Positions 21,075 to 32,501 of a stretch of DNA of 64,000 bases are shown one piece after another. The position numbers were made by a program, and so were the translations under genes. The notes under the pieces are model-generated. The model ran no database searches. It was not told where the DNA came from and saw nothing but the letters and a program-made list of their open reading frames with translations. The stretch lies in the NCBI GenBank assembly GCA_977006965.1, contig OZ345359.1, positions 1,240,001 to 1,304,000 on the forward strand. Direction: 5' to 3'. The DNA is from Phymatolithon calcareum. Its lineage: Eukaryota > Rhodophyta > Florideophyceae > Hapalidiales. Positions within the stretch are counted from its first letter, which is position 1. Each line of letters starts with the position of its first letter.

Positions 21075-22463
21075 GGTCGGCGCGCAGGCGCTTTGCCACA
21101 GACGGATGATGCGGCTTGAACTCTTTACCTGTGCTTGCGGTACGCAACGGCGGGAGAGATGACAAAATAGGTCTCTTGGTGGTGGATGCGGACGGTGCTC
21201 CAAGTTGTCCACAATGCACATTTGGGGGGGCATATATTTTCAAAAAAAAATGGCCGTTGGCAAACTGTCATTTTTCTTGCCAAAATGTTATCGTCATGAC
21301 CGTTTGTTTCTACTGTCTCGTTCCTCCACGTCAAGTAATTTCGTGCCGCAAAATATTTGCAACTTTTGGACGAGTTTTCGAAATATTTTCGAATGTTTCT
21401 TTCTTATCTTTTTTTTTTCAAAAACTCACACAATTTTTATGAATTCAAGCTGAAGAGCAGAGGTAGTGTATTAAGCAATTAATTGAAGTGCAACACGTTG
21501 TAAAGATATTGGATATTGCACGGGAGGATGGCGGGAAACTGCGAATTTGTGTCATTTTGATAGATTTTTCCGTACAGTAACATTGGCATTTTAAACAATG
21601 CCTCTCCACTGACAATTATTCGCCACGGGGCGTTTCGGGAGTGGGTTTTCCGCATTGCACAAGGGGTTTGATCTAATTTCAGTGCATTAGTATGGCACAG
21701 AACAAGTGAGTTGTAAAAAAAAGAGTCCAACATTTCGGCCGCCCACGTGGACTCTCGAATCGCAGTTGCTTCGGGTGGAATCGTCCAATGACGAGCAGCA
21801 GGCAGAGAAGAGGCGTGCTTACATTTAGCTAGCAGGATTAATACCCTGCCATAATCTAAGTAGAGGTAAAAATAGAAGCACTGTTTGCTAGCCCCAGAAG
21901 GGAATAAAGAATTCATTGTAATGTAATGAATGCTTTATTCCCTTTCGTGACAATTATTCAAAAAAATTGCCATTAGAGCATAACTCGAGCTTCTCCTAAA
22001 ATATACAGGGAAGGAATAGAGCAAGAATGAAATGGTGTAGTTCGTAATTTCTGGCGAGCTGGAGAGCCAACAGCTTGCAAATATACAGCAAAATTGGCGA
22101 ATATTCAAGTCATTGAGCACCATATTTCTGCTTTTCACGATTGATTCGGGATATATTTCTGGTTCCATAAAGTAAATTATATGGTCGTCTTCAAGGAACT
22201 GGGTGGAGCATGCACGGGGGCACTCTGGTCGTTCAAGATTCATTCGCTTTAGTACCTCGAATATGGACTATATACAGTTTTCTGGAAAAAAGAATACAGT
22301 CGAATTTTTCGGGTTCTTTGCTAATTAGTTAGCATGATCACCGCCCGCCGTAATATAAATAGAAGATAGTCAGCATGATGCTGATGGCCTAAATCACTTT
22401 AGGTTCTTTAAATGTCATGTCGTTAATTTAACGCTTCTCTAGCAGGGGTAAGTATTTAAAAAT
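21075..22463. other. Intergenic, repeat-bearing
   Basis: AT-rich with no credible gene. A SINE-like repeat (listed separately) and a hairpin at 21905-21945 (GGGAATAAAG arms) lie inside. A related SINE-like tract occurs at 22320-22400. Confidence 0.35.
21815..21925 (+). repeat. SINE-like repeat with tRNA-like head (relatives at 22320-22400 and 43105-43195)
   Basis: All three share a TTAGCTAGCA head, which resembles a pol III A box, then a CC-GCC-TAATCTAAG segment and GCACTG-TTTG. At 21828-21850 a GCAGG/CCTGC stem resembles an anticodon arm. I see no B box, so the tRNA origin is tentative. Confidence 0.4.
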
Positions 22464-22542
22464 GAGGAAATTCACTACGTGGCCACCAAAAGTGGGAAAA
22501 ATTTACTACATGTCCACCCTTCGCCGAACCTACTGCTCACCC
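22464..22542 (+). repeat. Mutator-like terminal sequence, related to the TIRs of the element at 52411-53385
   Basis: It begins GAGGAAATTCACTACGTGGC and continues CCACCAAAAGTGG, closely resembling the GAGGAAATTCGCTAAATGGC terminus at 52411. It abuts the left end of the piggyBac nest, suggesting that the piggyBac inserted in or beside an older Mutator-like element. No clear right-hand partner was found. Confidence 0.55.
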
Positions 22543-24090
22543 CTAGTGTCTATTTGACGAACCACCTCAATTGAGGGACGATTTGAAAGCTCGAAAAAAT
22601 CCATAAAGCATATTCGAAACAGATCGCTCACGCCATATTCGTAAAGCCTGGCTCATGTTCTGTGCGAGGAGTATCCAGAGTACTACCTTAAATTCGCTTC
22701 GTTCGGCGCTAGCAACGAAAATATGTTGGTCACTCAGAAGTACTAGACCTGCCATTCCAGGAGAAAACACCGGCCGCGCGCGGTCGGTACATAAGTACAC
22801 ACCAAGGCAGCATCGGTAAGCGGTTTTGCAGAGTGCTCCAGACTATACGGAGCCATTTCGAAGTCAAAAAAGGTGAGTAGTATGGTTCAGAATGTACTCG
22901 GGGAAAAATCAATGGTCGCGCGAGCATGTCAGATGTCGTGAAATGTGTTCTGATTCGTAATCCATTGAAGAAGACTAAGATTAAGACAGTCCACATTGTC
23001 AACGTCAAGGCAGAGAACGCTGACGATGGCATTCCAGATACGGAGCAGCTTGAACCGAGCCAACACCGGCAAAGCGCGGTACCGCCCAGTCCGGCTTACA
23101 GTGTTCACCTTTACCAATCTTCATCGCGAAACGCCAGTTTATCGTCTACAGTTGCGATCACATGCTCCTCAGAAGGGCACACAAGCTTCGATACAACCTT
23201 CAGAAGCTCTAAACGCCCTCTTCCGAGCTCTCTCGCCTAAGTCTTCCAGGGCCCTTGGGACCAACCATCGCACCGAGAACTTGATGTCATCACGCCCGAC
23301 CGCGAGCCGAATACGTGAGCTCATTGGGTGCCACGGTACAAGCGGAAAGTTTTTTGTCCGTTTTAGGGACGATTTGACTCTCAGTTGTGGAAAGTTTGAA
23401 CTCTAAACGGAGACTTCTTAGCCGAGAATTGTGGTACTGGACTTCATTCGAAGTACGATTGCGTGGTGTCGATGTTTCCCCAAGTTACCTGCGAAAAGTT
23501 GCTGCTTGGACGTCCGCTAAGCTGAGAAGAAAGGGGCGAAAATAGACTACAATGACAGAGCCTATTATGTTTTTCGATATACTCGTCCTCATGGCAAGAG
23601 TTGAGTTCAGCACTGAGAGCGCTACCAGGCCGAAGAAGTATTTCCCCGGCCGTTCTCCTTCCAAAACAGGGATGCCGGTGGCCCAATACCTCCGGTTGAT
23701 TTCATTCAGAGTACAGTCGAGTGAATTAGGCGACATGTACTCTGCGCAGTACCGCTGGTCGCTCGGTCAAGATTATGTCGATCCCAAGAATGAGCACAGA
23801 AAGCACACTGTGTCAAAGAGATTTGAAGGCGAGATGGCCCTCGAAATGGCAGTTCTGTGCTGTCTTGTGGCCGCGTATGCCGGTATAAGGCGCATTGAAT
23901 GTGTGGATTCATACTTGGTGAGTGCTGACTTTACAGAGATTTGTAGCACTTTCCGGGGGATCGCGCGCGCGGAATGTGATGGGAGAACTTGATGGCGATG
24001 TGCCTCCACCCGAAGTCCGGGATCGCCAGAGGCCTGCCTTTATGAGGTAGAAATTCTAACACTGTAAAGTTAAGACTAGGCAATATTCAA

Positions 24091-25457
24091 TGTTGTGTCG
24101 CGCCCATTCCGTTGCCCGCCATTGTCTCCACGCACGCGCAGATGCGCGGTCGCCGCCTGGAGCTGACCATGCGTGGCGTACTGCATGCTCGCACGCGCAC
24201 AAATTCGCCGGACACTTACTTGAGCCCACGGAGCGCGGTTCGCGCCCGTCAGTATTAACCGCTTGATTATTGCGCCCGTCGGCGTCGATCAATTCACCGA
24301 AGCTCCTTTCAACACCTGACGCAAAAAGAACGCGTATGTCCAAAAAGGCGTGAACTTAGGGTACGGGACGCCTCGGCGAGTGCGGCGATTGTTACAGTGC
24401 CCCATGACTGGTTGCCAGAGTACCGCAATCAGGCATTAGTTGAGATTGAGACGCGCGAGCGCTTGTCGCTTGATCACTTTGTTACCGCAGCTGCGAAGGA
24501 AGTTGTCAAGCACGTCGGGCACGTCTTCAGAGAGCTGTTTGAGTGGTTCCCAGGTGTGGTCCACCTCGTCGGGAAGTCCGTCCCACTCAACTTGAATTTG
24601 AATGTCGTCGTCGTCGATACGGATACCGCGGAGAGCGTGAACAGTTTCGTAGCGAGATTCATTGTGGCTGGCCGCGCGCAACAGCTGCTGAGACACAGGC
24701 TTTCTGCCGTATCCGCGCGGTAGAGTTGCAATCGGCGGGCATGCGTGACTTCGCGCTTTCCATTCACCAGGTTCTCGACGATGTAGACATGATCGGACTT
24801 GACGTCCACGACTCGACGTGGTCCGGTCCAGATGAAACACAGCTTGTGACCACCGGCGGCGGCGCGGCGCACAAGCACGAAATCTCCTGTAGAGACGTTG
24901 GCTGCGTGCACGTTTGTGCGCCTGTTGTGTGCCACAATTTGGCGGCGCCGCGATGCTGTGATAAGTCCGGCAACATTTCGATGCATTTCCGCCAAAGCCT
25001 CTTGTGTCCGGTCGATGTCCCATACGAGCCACGCGTGCAGCTCGTCCGCAGTACGCGCAGTTTGATATTGTGCCGCAGGCATCGCGCGTAGTAGGGGGTG
25101 GACTGGTTTGTGACCAGTAAATACCTCCAGCGGCGTACGATGTACGCCAGGAGCGGCGCCGGCACGTTGACCAAGGCGCCGAATAATTGCGTGATTCAGA
25201 ACGCTCTGTGCACATTCAGTGACAGCCGGCCAGTCCCTTTCGGCAAGAGACCACTCGCTGAGAAGCGCTCGGCTGGCGCGGAGGGCCTCTCGGCAAACCC
25301 GTTCGACGAATCCGTTGGCCCACGGAGAATATGCGGTTGTGAAGTGATGGTGCGCGCGGGCCTCAGTGGTCAGCTCACGACGCAAAAATAACGCGTATGT
25401 CCGAAAAGGCGCGAACTTAGGTACGGGACACCTCGGCGAGTGCGGCAATTGTCACAG
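24091..25457 (-). mobile_element. Internally deleted Ty3/gypsy chromovirus, ATTCAA on both flanks
   Basis: An LTR of about 306 bp occupies 24091-24396 (minus orientation). Its first ~80 bp recur at 25378-25457 as the remnant of the other LTR (shared ACGCGTATGTCC and CGGCGAGTGCGGC). Between them only the integrase C-terminal part and the chromodomain remain. ATTCAA occurs at 24085-24090 and 25458-25463, consistent with a 5-6 bp target duplication. It sits inside the piggyBac remnant. Confidence 0.8.
24436..25386 (-). pseudogene. Chromovirus integrase C-terminal half with chromodomain
   Basis: The minus strand reads HHFTTAYSPWANGFVERV (end of the integrase core, with the catalytic-region 'N...E' motif), QSVLNHAIIRR, TPLEVFTGHKP and a GPY-like segment (FIWTGPRRVVDVKSDHVYIV). 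After a frameshift near 24720 it reads YETVHALRGIRI and QVEWDGLPDEVDHTWEP, a chromodomain, ending at 24436. Chromodomains of chromoviruses steer integration to marked chromatin. Gag, protease, RT and RNase H are gone. Confidence 0.8.
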
Positions 25458-25607
25458 ATTCAACAAGTCGCCTATAGTTCATAGGGGCCATCTAACTCTT
25501 CTGGGGATTTTCAAGGGTGCTATATGGCTGTTATTCTCTAGTGCCCATGCAGAGTGTCACAGTGAAGGTTTTGTGAAGTGCGGGGCGAGCAACTCATCGA
25601 TAGCATT

Positions 25608-26062
25608 TGTAATACCCCGCTCTTTCGCACGCCGAGACAGCACGAGAGAATTCGTGATCGGCCGAAGGGACGTTGACGCGATACCTTCGTTGTCCCTAAG
25701 CTGGCATCTAGGGATATCGATTGCAGTGACCCTTCCTGGGCACCGCTATCCCTGCCAGTAGACGAATCCTCCGTGTGGGTACCGGAAGGTCCACGCAGAA
25801 GAGAGGCCTACCGGAGTTACTGGTAAGCCGGGATCCAATCAAGGTGTTGGTTTTTGCATATCTTGTGATTACCAGAACACTGGGGTCTTCCTCCTGCATT
25901 TACCACGTTGGTAATCGAGCAGATTACTACTTAAACACAATAAAGGGAGCGCCATCGGAAACAAGCAACCGCATGGCGACCTAGCCTCTCAACCTCTCTT
26001 GTTCCCAACGATTCCATCGTTCCCATCTTTTCCTTCACCCTGGCACGCCGTGAGGTGCTACA
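25608..26062. mobile_element. Solo LTR, 455 bp, CATT target duplication
   Basis: The segment starts TGTAATACCCC and ends GTGCTACA, with CATT at 25604-25607 and 26063-26066. It interrupts the piggyBac transposase exactly: the reading LFSSAHAEC... before it and DTRITLRRSVAPERTF after it are contiguous in copy 1. An AATAAA near 25940 may be its polyadenylation signal. Confidence 0.75.
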
Positions 26063-26400
26063 CATTTGACACGCGCATTACTTTGCGACGTTCAGTTGCG
26101 CCAGAACGTACATTTGTATTCGACAGCAGTGTTGAGCGCCACATTACGCCTAACAAAAATAAAAGGATGACTGCAGAGGTCATGATGACTACTTTTGTTG
26201 CGCAAAACAACTACAGAGTTTGAAAATGTAAGACCTCGACCATTGTGTTCTCACAATGTAATACGCATGATAGTGCCACAATAAATATTTGCGACATTTC
26301 TACTGTTAGGAAGTGCTTCACTAAGCATTCTGAAGACATCTATGAGATTGGGGCTGTTGATGCGCTTGATAGCGAGAAGATTTCATGTGCAAAAAATTAA

Positions 26401-27619
26401 CGCTTTCACACCCAAGTCCCTCTGGAGGGAACTAAGGGCCGATCAATGCATTCTATACACGTTTCATTCAGATATCCAATGAAGTGCTTCTAATATTATG
26501 ACTGCGTGACGACGCATTGAGCAAAGTGTAGTGCACTCTGCGCCACCGAACACCCAAGTCTCTGATCGCCGAGCTCCTAAACGTGCACTCAGTGCTAAGA
26601 AGAGTTCTATTGACGACATTTGTGAGGAACAAGATGGGGCTCTGAGTTCTTTTATAGTAGAAAATCATCAATTACAATTTTGGAGCTGACCTAGATTCGA
26701 AGCGTGTTTGAAGAAATGACTAAAGAATGGACGAAGAATATTGCGAGACAAACCTTCCGAAAGCCCAATTTTTGCGAACTGCGAGAATATTATAGCCTTT
26801 CTCCGATACAGTACTGGGTGAGAAAGAGACCAATCATTCATCCTTATGACCCATATACTGGTGACTATCCTCCTCAGGAGCAATTTGACGAATCCCAGAT
26901 GTTACGCAGTGCCATGCTTGGACGCACACGCCACATCCGAGGTGCCCCCAGCGCTATCGTACAAAAAATATCTACAGCGCCTTACGGACAGTGCAGTTCG
27001 CCCCGCCCAGGCTCTGTGCGTGGATGTAGATTTCTTCTCGAAGGCAGGTCCAATCGCAATTATCCGTACCACAGAATTCGCAGGGATCTGAAATGTCCTC
27101 CGGTGCTTCTGCTTGGGCAGGAACCTTTCCACAGCTAGCCATGGTCGTGTCGTTTTGCGCTTTGCGCGGGCGCTCAAATGTAGGAAGGGCTGGTCTTCCC
27201 TAAAAACGAGAGACGGACCCATTCGATTGGCCCACCATCTAGATCGGTCGGTAGTTGCTCTTGTCCGCTAAAACATTGCCTTCCATCTACCAAATGAATG
27301 AGAGATTTTTCTGTTGAAGTAGATGTGCACTCTGCACTAATTGGCGCCGAATCTGGAGCAGGACCTGTCATACTGTGGTCACAACATTCGTCACAAGGTA
27401 TTTTGCTGAAGATGTCACAGAGTGCTGCAACGTCAAAAAGCAGTCCGTTTGGCAGACATTCCCGGACGTTCCATTGTGAGGGAACTAAGGAAAGGGCCAG
27501 TAAACGTCATATCTGGATTGCCGACCGACCACTCGGACAGCGATAAAATATACCTGAACCAATGATCATCGTACACCTATGTCCCTCATCAGGGACCTGA
27601 GATAGTGGGTGTGAAAGGG
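26401..27619. mobile_element. Small piggyBac element, 1219 bp, TTAA target duplication
   Basis: TTAA flanks both ends (26397-26400 and 27620-27623). The termini read CGCTTTCACACCCAAGTCCC and, inverted, CCCTTTCACACCCACTATCT, similar to the CCCTTT... ends of piggyBac elements. An inner GTCCCT-AGGGA inverted motif is next to each end. Frames up to 144 residues (26704-27138; fragments such as YKKYLQRLTDSAVRP) may be transposase residue, but no catalytic motif is intact. Confidence 0.8.
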
Positions 27620-27735
27620 TTAAATGAATCTTATTCCCTCAATTGAGGGAAGAGTGCTCCTCAATTGAGGGAAATTTTCCGTAAAATAGACACTATCCAA
27701 GCGCACTATCATACTCACCGTAGCCAAAACTAGTA

Positions 27736-28609
27736 CAGGGGGGGTCGCTGAATAGTGCCGAATTTATTAGTGCTACATCCCTATTTGTGCTACCCCTTAC
27801 GCGTTGGCACAGTTATCATATGCTTCAGCTTCCCGCCGGTTTTCTCAGCTGGTGACCATGATGACCAACAAAAAGGGAACACGAACACGGCTCAATCTAC
27901 ACCACAAGCTGGAGGCGCTTAGTATGCTGAACAAAGGAACTCCGGCAGCAGTGGTGGTGGCACGATTCAAAGATTCATCTCGATTCATAAAGAAACTCCG
28001 AAAAGAAGGCGAAGAGTTGCTTCGTAGGGCTGACGAAGAAGGGCGGTCTCTAAGCTCGAAATCCATGCGAAATGCACAGTACCCGCAGATTGACGAGAAA
28101 GTATTTCGTTTCTGCGAAATTGCGCGCTCAATTAAGCTGCCCGTTACGCAGGATCTGATTCGTGAGCGCGCTTTACTCGTTCGGGAGGGCTTTTTGAAAT
28201 GTGGGCAATTGACTGATTCCGATCGAGCACGATTTGAAAAGTTTAGTGCCTCTGTTGGTTGGTGCCAGAAATTCGTTAAGCGGCATGGTATCATCTCGAC
28301 CTCATTGGCTGGGCAAGCTGAGAGTGCCACAGTAGATGAGGCTGCAGAAAGTATGGCCGAGCTGCATGAGAAATTGCGTGACTTTGACGTTGAAAACATC
28401 TATAACGTGGACGAAACTGAGTAATTCTTCAAACTGCTGCCGCGTCGTTCGTACATAATGTCCTACGAAAACAAAAAAACGCTACGAGGCACACGCAATA
28501 TGAATGCCAAAGACCGCATCACAGCGTATGATTTTGCATAGTGCCATATCCCAATAGTGCGTGTGATATCAGTTCGGCACGGGGTAGCACTATTCGAAGA
28601 CCCCCCCTG
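27736..28609 (+). mobile_element. Deleted pogo/Tigger element, 874 bp, TA target duplication
   Basis: Ends are CAGGGGGGGTC on the left and its inverse at 28599-28609, with AATAGTGC-type inner repeats (GAATAGTGCCGA / TAGCACTATTCGAAG). TA flanks both sides (27734-27735, 28610-28611). It encodes the front half of a pogo-type transposase and lacks most of the DDE domain. Confidence 0.88.
27804..28540 (+). pseudogene. pogo/Tigger (CENP-B-like) transposase, N-terminal half
   Basis: An open frame of 206 residues runs to a TAA at 28422-28424. It has a Psq-type helix-turn-helix (LNLHHKLEALSMLNKG...VVARF), then a CENP-B-type second HTH (FEKFSASVGWCQKFVKRHGI), and the start of the DDE fold, NIYNVDET. 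After the stop the same frame continues FFKLLPRRSYIMSYENKKT and MNAKDRITAYDFA, i.e. one nonsense codon, before the sequence jumps to the right terminus. The second and third catalytic acids are deleted. Confidence 0.85.
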
Positions 28610-28649
28610 TATTCATCTGTTTGTCAAAGCAATCTATGCGACAGTAAAA

Positions 28650-28790
28650 TTTATTAAACAGCCGAGTACATACTAGGGGCTCAGATATAATACCAGACAT
28701 AAGAGCCGCTCTCGTGAGGGTAGCACCCGAGGAAGTCTTGCTCGTATATTTGTATGACTGTGGGGCTATAAGAAAAAAAGTAAAATTAAG
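28650..28790 (+). mobile_element. LINE 3' tail
   Basis: About 135 bp match the 3' end of the LINE at 43945-44600 in opposite orientation (about 85% by eye), including CTAGGGGCTCAGATA and GACTGTGGGGC. The match ends in an A-rich tail near 28780. It is a 5'-truncated insertion. Confidence 0.7.
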
Positions 28791-29284
28791 AGAAAATTAC
28801 TAAAATGACCACGTAGTTTGCCATATTTACTAAAATGACCACGAAGCACACGTGGTGTCATGACATTGTTCCGGTTTGTCAGCATTGGGCAAGTGGGGCA
28901 GCTGATTTTTGCCGGGTCAGAAATTAACTTCATCTATTCGCAGAATGAAATCTAAGAGGGCTGTTCGCGCTGGACAAGTTCCTTCTATGACTGCTTATTA
29001 TGCCTTGGTTTGATACATACAGAAATTTATCCCGCATGTGACTTGCCTTTGCTGGGCAAACATCACTGCAGGCACAAGTGCCGGGCCAGTACCGGCGAAT
29101 TACTATAAATTGTGCAGTATCGGCATAAAGTATGCCATCGAAAAGGTCCTCATACCATGGTCAGTTAAGTTAAAAGCCTATATTTTGATAGCTGTTTATA
29201 GTGTTGCCGACCATGGGGGGATGTCGCTGAAATATCATACATTACACAGCAATTGCATAAGATATGGGACCATAGTGACTATAG
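28791..29284. other. No recognised gene
   Basis: Contains a directly repeated TTACTAAAATGACCACG (28797 and 28830) and nothing coding that I can support. Confidence 0.3.
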
Positions 29285-29289
29285 TTAAC

Positions 29290-30123
29290 TGTAGCGCCAG
29301 GCTCCAAAGAACCCGATGCCACACGGGAGAGAAAAGCCCAAGAGAGGAGAGAGAAGAAAAGAGCGGGAGAGACAAGAAAAAAGAGGAGGAAAGAAAGACA
29401 AGCAAACAAACCTCCAAGACAAACAGACAGATTAAGCGTGTAGAAGTCGGCGTCGTCCTCCGGCGGCGACTTTGGCTTGGTCGTCGACCTTGAGACAGTC
29501 GCGCGAAAAGCGGACAGGGGCCTTGAGCGCGAATGTCACCGAACTGGCTTGTGCGGCGAGACGGTTGCGGTCAAGAAGGGTTGGGAAGTCACCGACTCCG
29601 CGTGGTCGAAGGGATTCACAGGCGTGACGCGTGCAGGATCCAAGCACTCGAGCCGAAGTCCAGAAACCTCCGGGATAGGGACGACGCCATCCTCAGACGG
29701 CGACCGTGGCTTGGCCGTCGAACTTCGAACGAACGCACGAAAAAGGGAACTTGAGCGCAGTTGCCTCCGTGCTGGCTTGCATGACAACGGTTGCGAACAA
29801 GAAGGTTGGGAAGAGCTCCGACTACGCGTGGTCGAAGGACCGTGCAGGCGACGTTGAGCGTGCTACGAGCCGAGCATTCGAGCCGAAATCCAGAACTCCC
29901 CCACCCTCCTTTACTCAGAGGAAGGAACTAACTAGCTTATATACTACAACCTACGCAAAAGACAGCGATGCAGCACATAGACACACGAGAGACACGTGCA
30001 CGTATGGCCCAACAGATCACCTACCACGAGCAGCATGACTATCGCGATCCAAGTTGTGCGGCGTTCAGTCGCGAGAGGAAAAAGAGACCGCCTTGGGACA
30101 GCGACATAACAGCGGGCGCTACA
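29290..30123 (+). mobile_element. Solo LTR, 834 bp, TTAAC target duplication
   Basis: It starts TGTAGCGCC and ends GGCGCTACA, perfect terminal inverted repeats of 9 bp. TTAAC stands at 29285-29289 and 30124-30128. A purine-rich tract follows the left end. No internal retrotransposon genes remain, so it formed by LTR-LTR recombination or is an LTR-sized derivative. Related LTR starts lie at 43325 (plus) and 44802 (minus). Confidence 0.88.
29448..29920 (+). repeat. Two diverged ~235-bp tandem units inside the solo LTR
   Basis: 29448-29685 and 29688-29920 share GGCTTGG-CGTCGA-CTT, TTGAGCGC, GGTTGCG--CAAGAAGG-TTGGGAAG and CGCGTGGTCGAAGG at the same spacing. The units are GC-rich, unlike the LTR ends. 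They could be transcriptional-control repeats of the LTR. Confidence 0.75.
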
Positions 30124-30128
30124 TTAAC

Positions 30129-32501
30129 AGCCTATATTTTAATGTTCTATATGGTACTGCATAATATACAATTGGTCATTTGCGCCTTTGTAAGGTGGAA
30201 AGGCGTGAGAATGATGAGAAGGGTCAAGAGAGAAGAAAGATGAATGAGGATGTGAAATCTCTTGGGTCCTCTAGTCAGGAGCCGACGTTTACTTGGTTTA
30301 AGTAGAAGCCGAAAGACAATGGTAACAAGGAGGGAGATGTAGCTCAACATTCTAAGGACAGCGCAAACAGCTTGACACAAGCTGAATTCCTTGTCTGAAT
30401 GAAAAAGCCTCGATATGCATCCAAATCACGGAGCCGAGATTGCGGCTATCGCGGATGCTTACAGTATGAGAGACAAGTTGTATGACGATGAGAAAACATG
30501 TTCGGAGAAGCATTCCGCGAAGTACAACGTAGAGCGGACGCCATGATGCGCATGGGACACGTGCAGGGAACAGAATTGTAAGATCAGGAACGTGGAATGA
30601 CATGCTGTGATGGCTTGTCAAAGAGGATATGAAATCAAATCATGAATGACAAGAACGGAAGCACCTAAAATTCAAACATGGGTGACAAACGTAGGGAACG
30701 GTAAATAGGTGGCCCGTGTGAGATGTAAAATACCAAATGTTCATTAGTGAGGTATCATATGGCACAGTATATACTGCTCATGCACGTCTAAGGCATCCAG
30801 TAGCATGCAGAGACTATATTGCCGTAGTCTGAAGGCGATATCTGTGAAGCGTGCAACACTACGACTTTATGGTGAGATGATGTTAACTGGGTACTTTAAG
30901 GAGGCTCGTGCGCTTTCTGAATAATATTCACATGATCAGAGCCCTGAGAGAACTCTTTGTCTTTACAAAAACCTCAAGCGCTACATTTGAAACAGGGAGC
31001 ACAGCGACAAACTACGGGAGTATATTCGTGATCAGGGGAGAGAAATTCGAACATACGGTTAGCACAAAATTCTGGAACAAAGACAACGGAGAATCTTCCA
31101 GGGCACAATAGAAGAAAATGTTCTGGTTCGAACACAAGTTCATAATGCGGAAGACCGATTACAAAAAGAAGACGGGGCATGCAGTCCAGGATAAATCTGC
31201 AAATATTGTGAAATAGATTGAAAAATTGCATGACGGAGGGGAATAATCTATTAGTGGTGTTCAGATTGGAGATTGGTAGGCGCACGCGGAATGTATATCG
31301 AACAACTTACGAACTGATGGTCGATCTCCTGAAGAAAGATATTTTAGAAAAAAGGACGAGTTTTGAATCCAGCTCGCATAGTTCTGACAGACTCCTCGAT
31401 GATGTAGAAATAAATGGGAGTAAACATGAAGAAAATAGAATATCCGTAAGTGCCATGTGTCATGTGATTCAAAGAATAGACGAAATCAGCAAAACTCTGA
31501 GTTAGGATGACGTACCTTCCATAGACAATCGTCCCATGAATTGCTGATATCTGCATTATTGAGTGCTTCTCATGAGCGAAGTACGTCAAGGGCTTTATGC
31601 AGCGAGCTGCAATGTATCTTCTGAGACTCCAAAGGTCGGGAAAGAGGAAAGACCCAGATCATAGGGTCACAAGCTCACTGAAATATGTCCACCTGCAAAA
31701 TAGGCAGCTCGCTTTGATTGGAATATTTCAAGTAACCGTTGTGGAGAGGTCAAATTTCAACATCAGGAATGTCCTCACAGAACTCATTTTGTAAACTCGT
31801 GAGTGCGCGTACGCACTGCAATAGGAAATTCATGTCACGTGCTTCCAAAGTCCGTGTGAATTTCAAATAAATAATTGTCAGTCTCAGGATCATCACAAGA
31901 CACACAGAATAACAGTGGGTGGGAATACGCACCGCAATGGATATGTCATGTGACGGGATTTGATCTGCGTTTTCGGTCACCTGGCTTTGATCACCATCTA
32001 TGCAAGAGCGTGAAAAGTTGATTTCCCGAGTGCGCCAATCTTCGCTGCGGCTACTTGCTCGGACAACCTACTTCGTGGAAGTGAAGCGTGCTTCAGCACT
32101 TCCGACCGGGTATGCTTTAGTTAAATAGTGGAACGGTACACCGTCGTGGCGAAACTGCGCACTTTCCAAATTAATAGAGACTCCTCTTTTACATTCTCAA
32201 AACTTCATATCAAAGATCCATTTTGTTTTAAAGTAATTGTCTTATTTCAAATCAACTTAGACGATTGAAACGAAAACTTCGTAAAGTAATAACCCATCAC
32301 GTTCACGTGTTACCCGTGGACCACGGTGCTACTTGAGAAAGAGTTTGGTACAAAATTTCCAGATCGTGCGCACCCTTTGAATATCCCTGGAGAGCAGTCT
32401 GTCCAACTTGGGCCCTCAGCAGGACCAAGGGTCAACAGGACAATCGTCAATAATCTCCTGATTCACGAGCTCGTGGAAAACCATCCCATTCACATTTCCC
32501 A
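30129..32501. other. No recognised gene over 2.4 kb
   Basis: Frames up to about 103 residues exist, none with a domain. The 95-residue frame at 31218-31505 is Lys/Glu/Ser-rich and unplaced. I see no clear repeat ends here. Confidence 0.3.

Larger units (their letters stand above)
22926..26400 (+). pseudogene. piggyBac transposase remnants (copy 2)
   Basis: Pieces match the transposase at 39512-41879. The N-terminal region is at 22926-23240 (KKTKIKTVHIVNVKAENADD). The core is at 23552-23992 (FFDILVLMARVEF, SAQYRWSLGQDYV, CVDSYLVS). A short piece is at 25530-25600 (LFSSAHAEC). The C-terminal part lies at 26063-26400 (PERTFVFDSS and the degenerate Cys/His zone). A deletion removes the segment with the first catalytic Asp. 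Several frameshifts and stops also occur, so it is dead. Confidence 0.8.
22547..27692 (+). mobile_element. Old piggyBac element (copy 2) hosting three later insertions
   Basis: The ends read TGTCTATTTGACG on the left and, inverted, TGTCTATTTTACGG on the right. CTAG precedes the left end and CTAT follows the right one. Palindromic CCTCAATTGAGG motifs sit inside both ends, exactly as in the better-preserved copy at 39423-42006. The transposase is decayed and interrupted by a deleted chromovirus, a solo LTR and a small TTAA-type piggyBac (listed separately). Removing those leaves about 2.1 kb, shorter than the 2.58-kb intact copy because of internal deletions. Confidence 0.8.

Noticed and set aside
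20631-21119. 162-residue plus-strand ORF opposite the coiled-coil/ANL gene
   Set aside because: The minus frame has recognisable domains; this one has none.
29448-29920. CRISPR-like or satellite array in the solo LTR
   Set aside because: Only two long diverged units, no short regular repeats with spacers; no CRISPR array is seen anywhere in the window.
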